64,000 nucleotides of DNA from Nansenia antarctica (Eukaryota > Chordata > Actinopteri > Argentiniformes > Microstomatidae), in NCBI GenBank assembly GCA_963989245.1, contig OZ022339.1, positions 62,602,273-62,666,272 of the forward strand, written 5' to 3'. Of the stretch, positions 13,095 through 25,000 are shown piece by piece. A program made the position numbers and the translations under genes. Within the stretch, counting starts at the first letter, position 1, and every line of letters starts with the position of its first letter. The notes under the pieces were generated by a model that saw only the letters and a program-made list of their open reading frames with translations, ran no database searches and had not been told where the DNA came from.

Positions 13095-16000
13095 GACAGA
13101 CAGACAGACACACACACACACTCCGCCGCCCGGAGACGTCGATGGCACCTGGCTTGGCACTGGCCAGTCTGGTGTAAACCACTCAGAGCTCCTGAGTTAA
13201 TGTTAATGTTAATGGACTACCAGTGTGAATATTTGTTATATAGTTTAATAAATCTCTTCTTTGATTTTTAAACAGTGTAGCGTGGCCTTAATTTGTTATT
13301 ATTACAGTACATTTTTGTATTCGCAACAATGGCAATATGTTTCATTTGGTTGGTAGATCTTGTTGAGCTGGTAATTTGAAAAGTAGCTCACAAGCCTAAA
13401 AAGTGTGAGCACCCCTGCCCTACACTATACAACCCAAACCCCTATACTATACAACCCAAATCTCTACACTTACAACCCAAACCCCTACACTTACAACCCA
13501 AACCCCTACACTACAACCCAAACCCCTACACTACAACCCAAACCCCTACACTACAACCCAAACCCCTACACTACAACCCAAACCCCTACACTACAACCCA
13601 AACCCCTACACTACAACCCAAACCCCTACACTACAACCCAAACCCCTACACTACAACCCAAACCCCTACACTACAACCCAAACCCCTACACTACAACCCA
13701 AACCCCTACACTACAACCCAAACCCCTACACTACAACCCAAACCCCTACACTACAACCCAAACCCCTACACTACAACCCAAACCCCTACACTACAACCCA
13801 AACCCCTACACTACAACCCAAACCCTTACACTCCAACCCAAACCCCTACACTACAACCCAAACCCAAACCCCTACACTATACAACCCAAACCCCTACACT
13901 ACAACCCAAACCCCTACACTACAACCCAAACCCCTACACTCCTGCCAGCCTCTGCTGGCCACCATGGCAGGAACCAAAGAGTCAATATTGACATGGCCTG
14001 TATTTTGGGCTCTCTTTTTCCATGTGGATGGAACCAGCCTGGAGTGCACTAAACCAGACTGGGTTGTTGAGTCTCTGCCTTCCTATAACTTATGTACTGT
14101 CTTGTTTAGAAAAGCGCTATACAAATAAAAATATGATTATTGTTATTATTTGTATTATTATGTTTTCCTTCTCACAATCATTAGTCAGATAGACTAGTCT
14201 TCCACCCCCATGTCTTGTATTTCCATTATTACAATTTAGCAGATGCTTTTATCCAAAGCGACTTACAATTAGAGATTACAGGGACGGTCTCCCTGGAGTA
14301 ACTTGGAGCTAAGTGCCTTACTCAAGGGCACACTAGCGGTGGTGTTCCCAGGTGGGATTCAACTCATAACCTTCTGATCACCAGTCCAACTCACTATCCA
14401 CTAGGCCACCACTACCCCTAGTCTTCCACCCCCATGTCTGTCCCCTATTGTGTCTGTCCTCTGCCTCGCATGGCACAGTGTTTATACCCTGTTGGATAGT
14501 GGGTGAAAGGTCAAAGAAGGAAAAGGTCAAAGAAGGAGCATTACACTCTCGCTCCGATGCCATTTATTTATTAGTCCAACGTTTTGGCAGCAAGCAGCTG
14601 CCTTCTTCAGGGTTTCAGCCCTGGGTGTGGGTGAGGGGTAACAAAAGGCCTTTCAGCAGACACTTTTATCCAAAGAGTACATAGAGTACAGTGAGTGCAT
14701 CCATTTTTCATGTGTATATGTGACAGCAGCTAGTGAAAGTTGAAACAAGTTGGCAACCAACCAAATGTTCAGACTTTTATTCTGAAAAATGTAAATAAAT
14801 GTCAACATTGTTGTAAATAAATGTCAACATTGTTGAAAATGAAAAATGCCAAAATATTGCATGCCAAAATATTGCAATGCAATGGATTCCCACTACAACC
14901 AAGTTGACAGCCTGCAAGGTTAGTTATTTCACCAAAATGAAATAAACTAAACTAAAAATAGAAAATGAACCCGTTTGAGAATGTGTTGGCTGTCCTGTAT
15001 ACGGTGTTGTCTAGTGGGTGAAAGGTGATAGCTTCCCATTAAGAATGCTGGGGTCTTGAAAGGTGTACTGCTCCACCTAGTGGGTTCTGCTCAGGACCTG
15101 CCTCTCACACGACTGGCTAGTAAAATGGACTGCACTTATATAGCGCCTTATTCCAAAGCACTTTACAAGGGCCTCTCATTCACCCATTCACACACACACA
15201 TTCACACACCAATGGTGGCAAGCTACCATACAAGGCGCCAGCCCACTCATTGGGAGCAATTTGGGGTTCAGTTTCTTTTCTTGCCCCAAGTAGGTTAGTA
15301 GGTTAAAGGTCAGCTGCTCCTCCTGACCTCGTCCAGATTTAGGCCTCTGGGTTAATCTGGCCCTTTGAGCAATAATAGTCCAGGCCAGACTGCCCCGCTC
15401 CTCCTTCTGCTGTACTGCTGCAGTTGGAAATGGGATTACGTAGGAGTGCTTAACTAGTCTGGGGATCTATGTACCTAACCTGCTGCCACTGAGGGAGAAA
15501 GAGAGAGCGAGAGCGAGCATGAGAGAGACAGAGAGAGAGAGAGAGGGAGGGCTCTATTCTGACTCTGATGGGCCTGTATTGCAGTAGCTACTGTATGGTT
15601 CAATGTGAACCGTGAAGGATATGCATTTGATCTGAGAGGAGATGTGTTAAGCAGAGGGTTGTAATGAGAAGCTGTTTGGCCCCGCAGATGGATGGGAGAG
15701 ATGGATGGATAGATACAGTGCTGAAAGACGGGACAGGATCAGCTGTCATGTAAGCACTTTGATATCTATAAGTGTAAGTCTCCCATCACCTTTCCCAGAA
15801 CGTGTGTGTGCAGGTGCGCGTGTGTGCAGGTGCGCGCATGCGCAGCTCACACTGGAGTGAATCAAAGCTAATTTCTGTCTGCTATGCCATCATGACAGAA
15901 GGGATTAATGCTCTGCATTTCTATCCAGTGTGCTGGCCTGACTTCGGGAACCTGACCCACCTGACCCAGCCAGCCCTGCACGACCCTAGGTCACCTGATC

Positions 16001-19000
16001 CAGTCAGCCCTGCACGACCCTAGGTCACCTGACCCACCTGACCCAGCCAGCCCTGCATGGCCCCTAGATCACCTCCCCCCCTGCCGGCATGCTTGGCATA
16101 TATGGCGCTTTTCCATTGACCGGCCCGGCCCGGCTTGGCACGGCTCGCTTCGGCTCGCTTCGGCACGCTTTTGAACAGTTCTGGTTTTCCACTATACACA
16201 ACAGACCAGGAACGAGTAGGAGGAGCAGGAGATAGTAGGCGGAGTTACGCGTCATAACAGTGTCATAAGATCCCCCCCGCTATACAGATCAGCAGGGGGA
16301 AATGCGATAAGAATATTGTCAAAATGCAGCACTATCGTGCACAGATCAGCCTTACAACATGTAATGTTAAGTGCCTGTAACTTGCCGCTTTCAGTTCTAG
16401 TAGACTAGTTTAGATCTCGCAACCAGGGAAATGCCGACACAATTAAATTTGTATTTCTCCTGACACACTGTGCTTTTTTTGTTGGTGAACTACCGTAATA
16501 AGCCTAAACATTTTTTTTTTAACTGTTCAAAAAGTGCAACTTCTCTGCTTTCAGAAACTCTTTGAATTTTTTAGATTGGGCATATAGTTCATGAATTACG
16601 ATAGTTTGAATCCGCTGTAGACAGCTCCGGTTTCGGAGCAAGACTATCGGCATTAGTCAAATACATGCTCACATCAAGTCATCCGCTCACTGCTGTCCAT
16701 CAAAAATGGCACATCCATCAATAATATTACATAATAACAACTGCTCTGATTAGATTGCTTAGATTGTTTAATACATCAACGGGGGGGAAAGCGAGATGAA
16801 CTCGCGAGTATCATGCTTCATTGAACGGAAAGTCCTATCTATCCCATTCAAAGTGTTTTAGCCATCCCCCTTTCCACTGGTAATAAGGAATTGGCAAGAA
16901 TAGATCGATATAAATAGATCAACATAATGCAGCACTATCATGCACAGATCAGCCTTAAAACATGTAACGTTAGATATATAACGGAGCAATGTATTTCTAC
17001 GGAAAGGCTGACTGACGCGGGGCTCATTCCATCTCCGCGTTCCTTATAGATACGCTTGCAGCAGCGGGTGAACTCCCGGTTCATTGAGTTTACGGTTAAA
17101 AGCATATCTTCTCGGGGTGTCAGCGCGGTGGTTCAGGGCTCAAAATGACTGTATACCGATGGTGAAGTTAGCAAAGGAGTATTGTGATTGTACCACCTCC
17201 ATAGCCGGTGTTATTCACGGGCAAAGACGGTGCCCTTTGCGGGTTAATAACTTTGATTTACCGTGGGTTAGGATAACAATTCAAACGTGTCCGGATAGGG
17301 GAGAGGACAGGGAATCCAAAACCATTTGAATGGTGTCGATCCTACACTCCTATCACGGTCGACACAGCGCGGAGCGAATTCCCTGTTAAAACTTTTCTCT
17401 CCCCCCGCTGTCAACGGGACTTTCAACCAGCAGGCGCGGTGCTGCTAGCAGCAGCGGGTGAACTCCCGGTTCATTGAGTTTACGGTTAAAAGCATAACTT
17501 CTCGGGGTGTCAGCGCGGTGGTTAAGGGCTCAAAATGACCGTAAACCGATGGTGAAGTTAGCAAAGGAGTATTGTGTTTCTACCACCTTCACAGCCGGTG
17601 TTATTCACGGGCAAAGACGGTGCATAATAGCGATTTTTGTGTTATGCTTGTTGTAAATAAAAGTTCTATGATGCATTGAAATGACATTAAACTAAGATAA
17701 TACGATGGTCAGCATAATTTTTCGAATCTTTATTAATAAGCTATTACAGAAACTGTAGTGACATTTTCCAAGAGCGAATGTGGTATTTAAAGATGGCGGT
17801 TAGCGAAAAAATCTATGAACATGGGATGACGATTTCCATTGACCAATCAACGGTGTGCAGCGTCACACGTCACACGCAGCCTGGCAAAAAGGTTCCGGGT
17901 CTCAAAAAGGTTCCTGCATTCGAAGGTTAGCTAAAGAAGCGACCCGACCCGACCCGACCCAGGCCGACAAATGGAAAAGCGCCAAAGAAGCAGGCCAGCC
18001 CGGGCTGACCCGGGTCAGCCCTCTAGTGGAAAAGCCCCATTAGAAGCTGCTTGTAGTACAATATGGCTTAATGTTCTTCCAGATACCTTGCAACCCATAG
18101 CCCTCTCCTCTGGGAGGAAAGTGCTTTCCTGTCTCTGGGATATTTTTCCTCTCAGTTTACCTGGCAACCCAGAATGTGCTTGGCTGTTTGGAAAACTCTC
18201 CTCATAAGTTGAGATGATGTTCCTCACAGGATATCCAGTTCCCGGGGTCTATACTCATGGGTGTATGACACAGCACCTCACCGTGCTGCTAGCTTCCTGT
18301 TTTGGTTGTTGTTGTGGGTTTTGGAACATGATGATGATGATGATGTCACAGGGTGTTCTATTAACACCCTGCTCAGGGTGTCAGATGGTGTCAGTCAGTG
18401 GCCTTTGACGAGTACTGATGATGCTTCAGGAAATTATATACACTCTACCCCCTGAAGGGCGATTAGTGCTTCATCGACAACAACGCAACCAGGGGTCTGC
18501 GTAGGCTCATGAAGGTCGTGCAACTGTTGCGGAGGAGGTTCCAGAGGGGGTCAGGGCAACTCTCTTGATTTCTCGAAGCGTGACCAGCCGCGTAGATGTC
18601 GCACACCATTGATTGATTGGTTGGTTAGTGAATGGAGGCGGAGCTGAATCTGAATCTTTGAAGCCGATCTTCGTCTTTCTCTCTCCAATAGAAAAGCAGC
18701 CGCTCTTACTCCTCATTGTCCATCACCTGCAGCTGCATCATAAGCAAAGCTTCCATTTCTCTTTTTAGTAGTAAATGGACTGCACTTGTATAGCGCCTTA
18801 TTCCAAGCCGCATGAATAAAAAATTGTCATTCACACTCACATTCACACTTCAATGGCGGCAAGCTAGCATGCAAGGCTATGACGGCCCGCTCATTGGGAG
18901 CAATTTGGGGTTCACTGACTTGCCCAAGGACACTTCGACATGTGGCCAGCTGGGGATCGAACCGCCGACCTTGCCACATGTCGATCATTAGACACCGGCT

Positions 19001-22000
19001 CTACCTCCTGAGCCATATTCACCCCTTAGTGAACAAAGTGTGCTAGCGTGGCTACCACCAACTCCTTTGTTGTTTTTGTTTTGCCAGATTCATGCTTTCA
19101 CGAAAAGCTAATTTATGGACCTTTTTCAATACATCGTGTATAGAAGTGTAATGTCACCGCTGTGCATAAGCGGCACAGCGGTTCCCGTGTTGCGTAGTGC
19201 GAACTGCTTACTAGTCGTACGAATGACACAGAACCATGTAGAGGCCTTGAGAGAACAGAACACACACAAACACACAGAAAGATACACATGAATGCCTCCA
19301 TGTAGAGATGTTTATATCTGTAGTCTTACCAAGTATGGTGAAATACCAGGCTGATGAAAAATGGTCTGACCAGTTGTCTCGGTGAAAACCCCCTCTCTGT
19401 TGTCCTCAAAACAAGCCTATATTCTACCTCACACAAACACACTATTTCTGAAGTGTGATATCAGGTCCTGTCTCTCTCTCTCTCTCCCTCCCCCTCTCTC
19501 TCCCCCTCTCTCCCTCTCTAAATGTCACCGTCACCCTTCTGAACTGGAGCTGAACTACTGCAGTAGTTACTGACTTCACCAGGGATAGGCCTTAGTCAGT
19601 CAGGATAGGCCTTAGTCAGTCAGGATAGGCCTTAGTCAGTCAGGATAGGCCTTAAGCCTGATTTATACTCCTGCGTCGAATTTACGCGCGGCTACGCCGT
19701 AGCCTACGCGAGGGCTCTCCAAGTTTATAGTTCGACGTTGGTCCGCGGACCGCGTCGCGTTGGTCGGTGTACTCATAGCGGCATAATAGCGATCAAAAAA
19801 CTTGCTTGTTGTAAAGAAAATGTCTATAATGCATTGAAATGACAGTAAACTAAGATAATAAGATGGTTATCATACATTTTCAAATCTTTCAAATCTTTAT
19901 TAATAAGTAATTACAGAAAAAGTAAATGACATTTCTGTCATGACTTCCGCATTTACGAGAGTCGGAATGTGACGCTACCAAGCGGACCAATCATAGTTCT
20001 TATAGATAACTTAACATTAAATATGTCTATCATAAATATAATTTAAACCCAACGAACAGCCATGGGGCTCCCTGTAACTAATCATTTATTTCTAAATAAA
20101 CAGGATTGTACATCTCGTAAATGTGAATCGCGCTCAGGAAGGCTGTGCCTGACGCTTCCATAGGGAGCTCCGTTGGAACGGTGTACTCAAAGCGGCATAA
20201 TAGCGATCTTTTTGTTGTTATGCTTGTTGTAAATAAAAGTTATATGATGCATTGAAATGACATTAAACTAAGATAATACGATGGTTATCATAATTTTTCA
20301 AATCTTTATTAATGAGTAATTACAGAAAAGGTCAATGACATTTCTGTCATGGCTACCACATTTTGGTCTACGAGAGAGTCGGAATCATGTGCTACCAAGC
20401 GGACCAATCACAGAGCTTACGGTTGCGTAGAAACTGACGCGTTCTTAATTTTTTGGAGATGTGCACGTCAACCTACGGCGTAGGCAAGGCGGGCCCACGC
20501 GGGACTACGCAAGGTTACGGCGTTGATAATACGCAGAAGTCTAAATCGGCCTTTAGTCAGGATAGGTCTTAGTCTGGATAGGCCTTAGTCAGTCAGGATA
20601 GGCCTTAGACTCCCAGGATAGGTCTTAGGCAGTCAGGATAGGCCTTATTCAGTCAGGATAGGCCTTAGTCAGGATAGGCCTTAGTCAGTCAGGATAGGCC
20701 TTAGACTCCCAGGATAGGTCTTAGGCAGTCAGGATAGGCCTTATTCAGTCAGGATAGGCCTTAGTCAGGATAGGCCTTAGTCAGTCAGGATAAGCCTTAT
20801 TCAGTCAGGATAGGCCTTAGTCAGTCAGGATAGGCCTTAGTCAGTCAGGATAGGCCTTAGTCAGTCAGGATAGGCCTTAGACTCCCAGGACAGGCCTTAG
20901 TCAGTCAGGATAGGCCTTAGGCAGTCAGGATAGGCCTTAGGCAGTCAGGATAGGCCTTAGTCAGTCAGGATAGGCCTTAGTCAGTCAGGATAGGCCTTAG
21001 TCAGTCAGGATAGGCCTTAGTCAGTCAGGATAGGCCTTAGTCAGTCAGGATAGGCCTTAGTCAGTCAGGATAGGGCTTAGTCAGGATAGGCCTTAGTCAG
21101 TCAGGATAGGCCTTAGGCAGTCAGGATAGGCCTTAGTCAGTCAGGATAGGCCTTAGTCAGGATAGGCCTTAGTCAGTCAGGATAGGCCTTAGTCTCGATA
21201 GGCCTTAGTCAGTCAGGATAGGCCTTAGTCAGTCAGGATAGGCCTTAGTCAGTCAGGATAGGCCTTAGTCAGGATAGGCCTTAGTCAGTCAGGATAGGCC
21301 TTAGTCAGTCAGGATAGGCCTTAGTCAGGATAGGCCTTAGTCAGTCAGGATAGGCCTTAGTCAGTCAGGATAGGCCTTAGTCAGGATAGGCCTTAGTCAG
21401 TCAGGATAGGCCTTAGTCAGTCAGGATAGGCCTTAGTCAGTCAGGATAGGCCTTAGTCAGGATAGGCCTTAGTCAGTCAGGATAGGCCTTAGTCAGTCAG
21501 GATAGGCCTTAGTCTGGATAGGCCTTAGTCAGTCAGGATAGGCCTTAGGCACAGGATAGGCCTTAGTCAGTCAGGATAGGCCTTAGTCAGTCAGGATAGG
21601 CCTTAGTCAGGATGGGCCTTATAGGCCTTAGTCAGCTGCAGCGCCACGGCAATGAAGACTGCATACTGTTGACCAAGGAGAAATACCTAGAGGGTCAGCA
21701 TGTGTAAACAAGATATCCACAGCACCCGGAGTGAAGCTTCTAGAATACAAGTTGTTTCAGTCTTGGGCAAATGCAATATGTTTTATTAAAAAGATTGATT
21801 GATTAGATTAGATTAGATTAGATTAGATTAGATTAGATTGGATTAGATTAGATTGCACTTTCCTGTCTGCTTGAGCAGAAATTTAAATTGAAAAAGATAA
21901 AAAGGTACTGTACATAAGAACACAATTACATTCGATTTTATTCAACTTTATTGTCATTGCAGATTACAAGTACCGGACAACGAAACGCAGTTTAGCATCT

Positions 22001-25000
22001 AACCAGAAGTGCAAATAGTGATATAAAAACATGACAATGATAGTCATAATCAAAGTACGGTAGTTTAGAGGTACAATGACACATGAACAACATCAACATC
22101 TTAAAAACATAAGACACATAAGCACAAGCCAAGAAACACATTCACATAACATCCATAAGCACAGCCATCAAACAAGATACACTAGTCATGCATTTGTACT
22201 GATTAGTATTGCACATTCCCATTCATATAATTGATCGATTGATTGATCATTTTTCATCCTCAATGAGGAAATTTGAGTTTGCCATCAGCAGTTAGAGAAG
22301 AAAACTATGTGACACAGGCTGCATGTTTACACAGAGTTCAGATAAAAGGTCATCTACAGTTAAGTCCCAAGGTCGAGTAATAGGTAGTAGTAGCCTTTGT
22401 GTCTCTATGTTAACAAATGAGTTGTATTGTGTATCTGCACACTTCTTACAATATCCTTAGTCAGAGACCGTGTAGTGTGTGTGTTCAGTGTTGGAGCCAC
22501 AATCCTAGGGAATGTTTTGATTCGGAGGGGCATGTCCATCAGTTATACTCTATATATTCTATTTCTAGGATGACAGCGCCCTTGTTTCCACTGTCTTGGA
22601 CAGAGGAAGTTGTGGCCGGTGCTGTAGCTACTGATTGACCAGTGGCTGAACACGAGCCGTGTTTGAGAGCACAGGTGTGGCTGGCTGCTGGGGCTGATAA
22701 GAGTCCTGCGTGGTGGAAAACACTGTGCACAGCACTGCCAGGCATGTCGTGATAATCAGGAGATGACCCAGAATTCACCCGTACAGCCGGCAACAGACTT
22801 GTGTTGTGGTGTGGCAGGTTTGTTCTGGTTATCTCGTGGAGGTCAAGGGTTCGTACAAGTGGCAACATTAAGTTATAACAGTAATATCCCTTCATTTGAC
22901 TGTTAACTGGCCATTGTTTTTCCTCAACTTTGGAGGGAGGGAGGGGGAGAGGAGGAGGAGGGGGAGTGAGTGAGTGAGAGAGAGAGGTAGGGAGGGAGAA
23001 GGAGAGAGGGATGGGGAGAGAGAGAGATAGATAGAGAGAGACCGACCGACCCGCAGTCCTAGTCTGGCTTGTGCACAAGGGCGCATCTCTTAAGTCTTAC
23101 AGTGCATTGCCTAAATGGGGAGTGTTATGTAATCAGGTTATGTAACACTGTGCTGGAGGAAGGCTCTGCTGCTGCAATGAAACATGTTGTTGTTTCATTC
23201 CAGCACGCTCCCCAAAAGGTGCTGCTGTCAGCATTGTCCAACGTCCTTCGTGTTTTAGGTGCATTACTTGCAATACGTCTGCTATGTTATGAAATGTGTC
23301 GGTTAGATGTGATCTTCATTTTGTAGATGCTCCTCATTTTACCATCTCTGTGACACATAATGTTTCCTCTGCTGTCTGAAGTTCCTTACTTGCCCTATTA
23401 TTGACATAAAAATGAAGAACTCTGACAGAATACCAAGCTGATGATTCAGACAGGGTTAGGGTTAGGGTTAGACAGTGTTTTTATTTCTCTGCTATATCGG
23501 CAAGTCTAGATTTGTGATCAAAACAGGCAAAAGGCGATTATTCAAGCGACTATAGCAGTGGGCTTCATGCCCAAAATAATGTAATTTTTTATGCTTATTA
23601 GGGCATGCTTATAGTACTATAGCACTGTCATACTGCATTCCACAAAGGCAGATTCCTGAGAGCTGTCCATAACTGAGGGGTTAAACCCTAACCTGTCCCT
23701 AACCCTCTCAGCTGACCAGTCAATAGAGCAGCATAAGTAAGTGACCCAGGAGCTCCGAGGACCTGTATGACCTGAGTCTTCTGTGGCTCAGTTGGTAGAG
23801 CATGACGCTAACAACGCTTAGATTGTAGGTTCGATTTCCGCTGGGACCATATATACTGAAAAATGCATGCACTCACTGCAATGTAAGTTGTTTTGGATAA
23901 AAGAGTCCGCTACATGTATACAAATATACATTTCAAAATATACACTATTTTACCTGACTGATTTCACTGGGGAAGCATTAGGCTGGGGGACCTAATTGAC
24001 ACATTAGGCTGTACTTGTTAGCATAACGGACATGAGAGACACGGTGGGGAAGGATGTTGGTCACAACTTGGGCCAGTTTCCTGTGGTGTATTCCATCAAC
24101 GCGCTAAAGGAAAATCCAGTCTTATCTCGGGAGACTTATAAAAAATCTACCTGGATTTTCCTTTTAGTGACGTAGATGGAATACCCCCCTGGACTAAAGA
24201 CCATGTTTTAAAACTAATCTCTATTGAATTTGTATACGTCTAGCCCAGGCGTAGCCATAATCTGGCTCTGATAATGACCCTACTGGATGTTATAAGATGT
24301 ATCGTTGGGAATGTTTATATTGTGGGATTGTTTGTACTGTTATTGTTGTTGTTGTTTACCTCTATGTTGTTGTTGTTTACCTCTGTTGTTGTTTACATCT
24401 GTGTTGATGTTTATCTCTGTTGTTGTTGTTTACTTATGTGTTGTTGTTGTTGTTTATCTCTGTTGTTGTTGTTTAACTCTGTGTTGTTGTTGTCGTCGTC
24501 GTCGTCTCCTGCAGGTCTGGCGGTGGGGCTGGGCTTCGGCGCGCTGGCAGAGGTAGCCAAGAAGACAATGATGCCAAGTGAGAGAAACGGTAACTGTTTC
24601 ACATAAACTGTTTCCTATTGTGCTACGGCAACCGGAAACAGGTTTATGTCTGACGTTAATGTTCATTCATTGCACAAATACACTCACGCTCACATGGAGA
24701 AGAGAAGATGAGGAGCGCTGTTTCGCTTCTATAAAAGTAACAATAAATGGTATCAAAAGGGTGCTCGTTGGAGACAAGGTCTAAATTGACTGACTACAAA
24801 AACATGTTGTACCTTGTGTGGGGAAGAAAATTAAGTCAACATAAGCCTACAACAAAAACCAAGGCACTCCTTTTGTGATACAGACGTTTAAAAGCCGTTG
24901 TTTAGGTTGGCTTGCCACCGCGTTACGTTATGACATGTCTACGACAGAGTGTGAATGAAAACAAGTGGGAGGCATCATTAACAGACACGAACACCGATGC

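Noticed and set aside
12735..13200. Several Cys-Val and His-Thr frames on both strands, 84-263 codons
   Set aside because: Products of CA/CAGA microsatellite inside the hAT-type element.
13405..14052. 215-codon frame of Tyr-Thr-Gln-Pro repeats
   Set aside because: The 20-bp minisatellite read through; the period shifts frame every unit and gives a repeat-coded peptide with no family features.
15802..16023. 73-codon frame starting MCVQVRVCAG
   Set aside because: Runs through a GT repeat and the imperfect tandem repeat at 15955-16078; no protein-like features.
18950..19026. tRNA gene on the - strand
   Set aside because: A- and B-box-like blocks belong to a SINE that extends to 18771.
20553..21625. 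Regular direct repeats resembling a CRISPR-type array
   Set aside because: Units abut with no unique spacers, and the setting is a fish intron; it is a minisatellite.
22539..23078. 179-codon frame on the - strand
   Set aside because: Mostly Ser/Leu/Pro from a GA-rich run; no splice logic or known motif.
23453..23474. Telomere-like TTAGGG units
   Set aside because: Only about three units, too short to indicate a telomere or internal telomeric block.
23766..23845. tRNA gene on the + strand
   Set aside because: The tRNA-like head is degenerate and fused to a SINE body and tail.
24274..24606. 110-codon Leu/Val-rich membrane-like frame
   Set aside because: The hydrophobic part is (GTT)n repeat in an intron; only the last part is the real coq8a exon.
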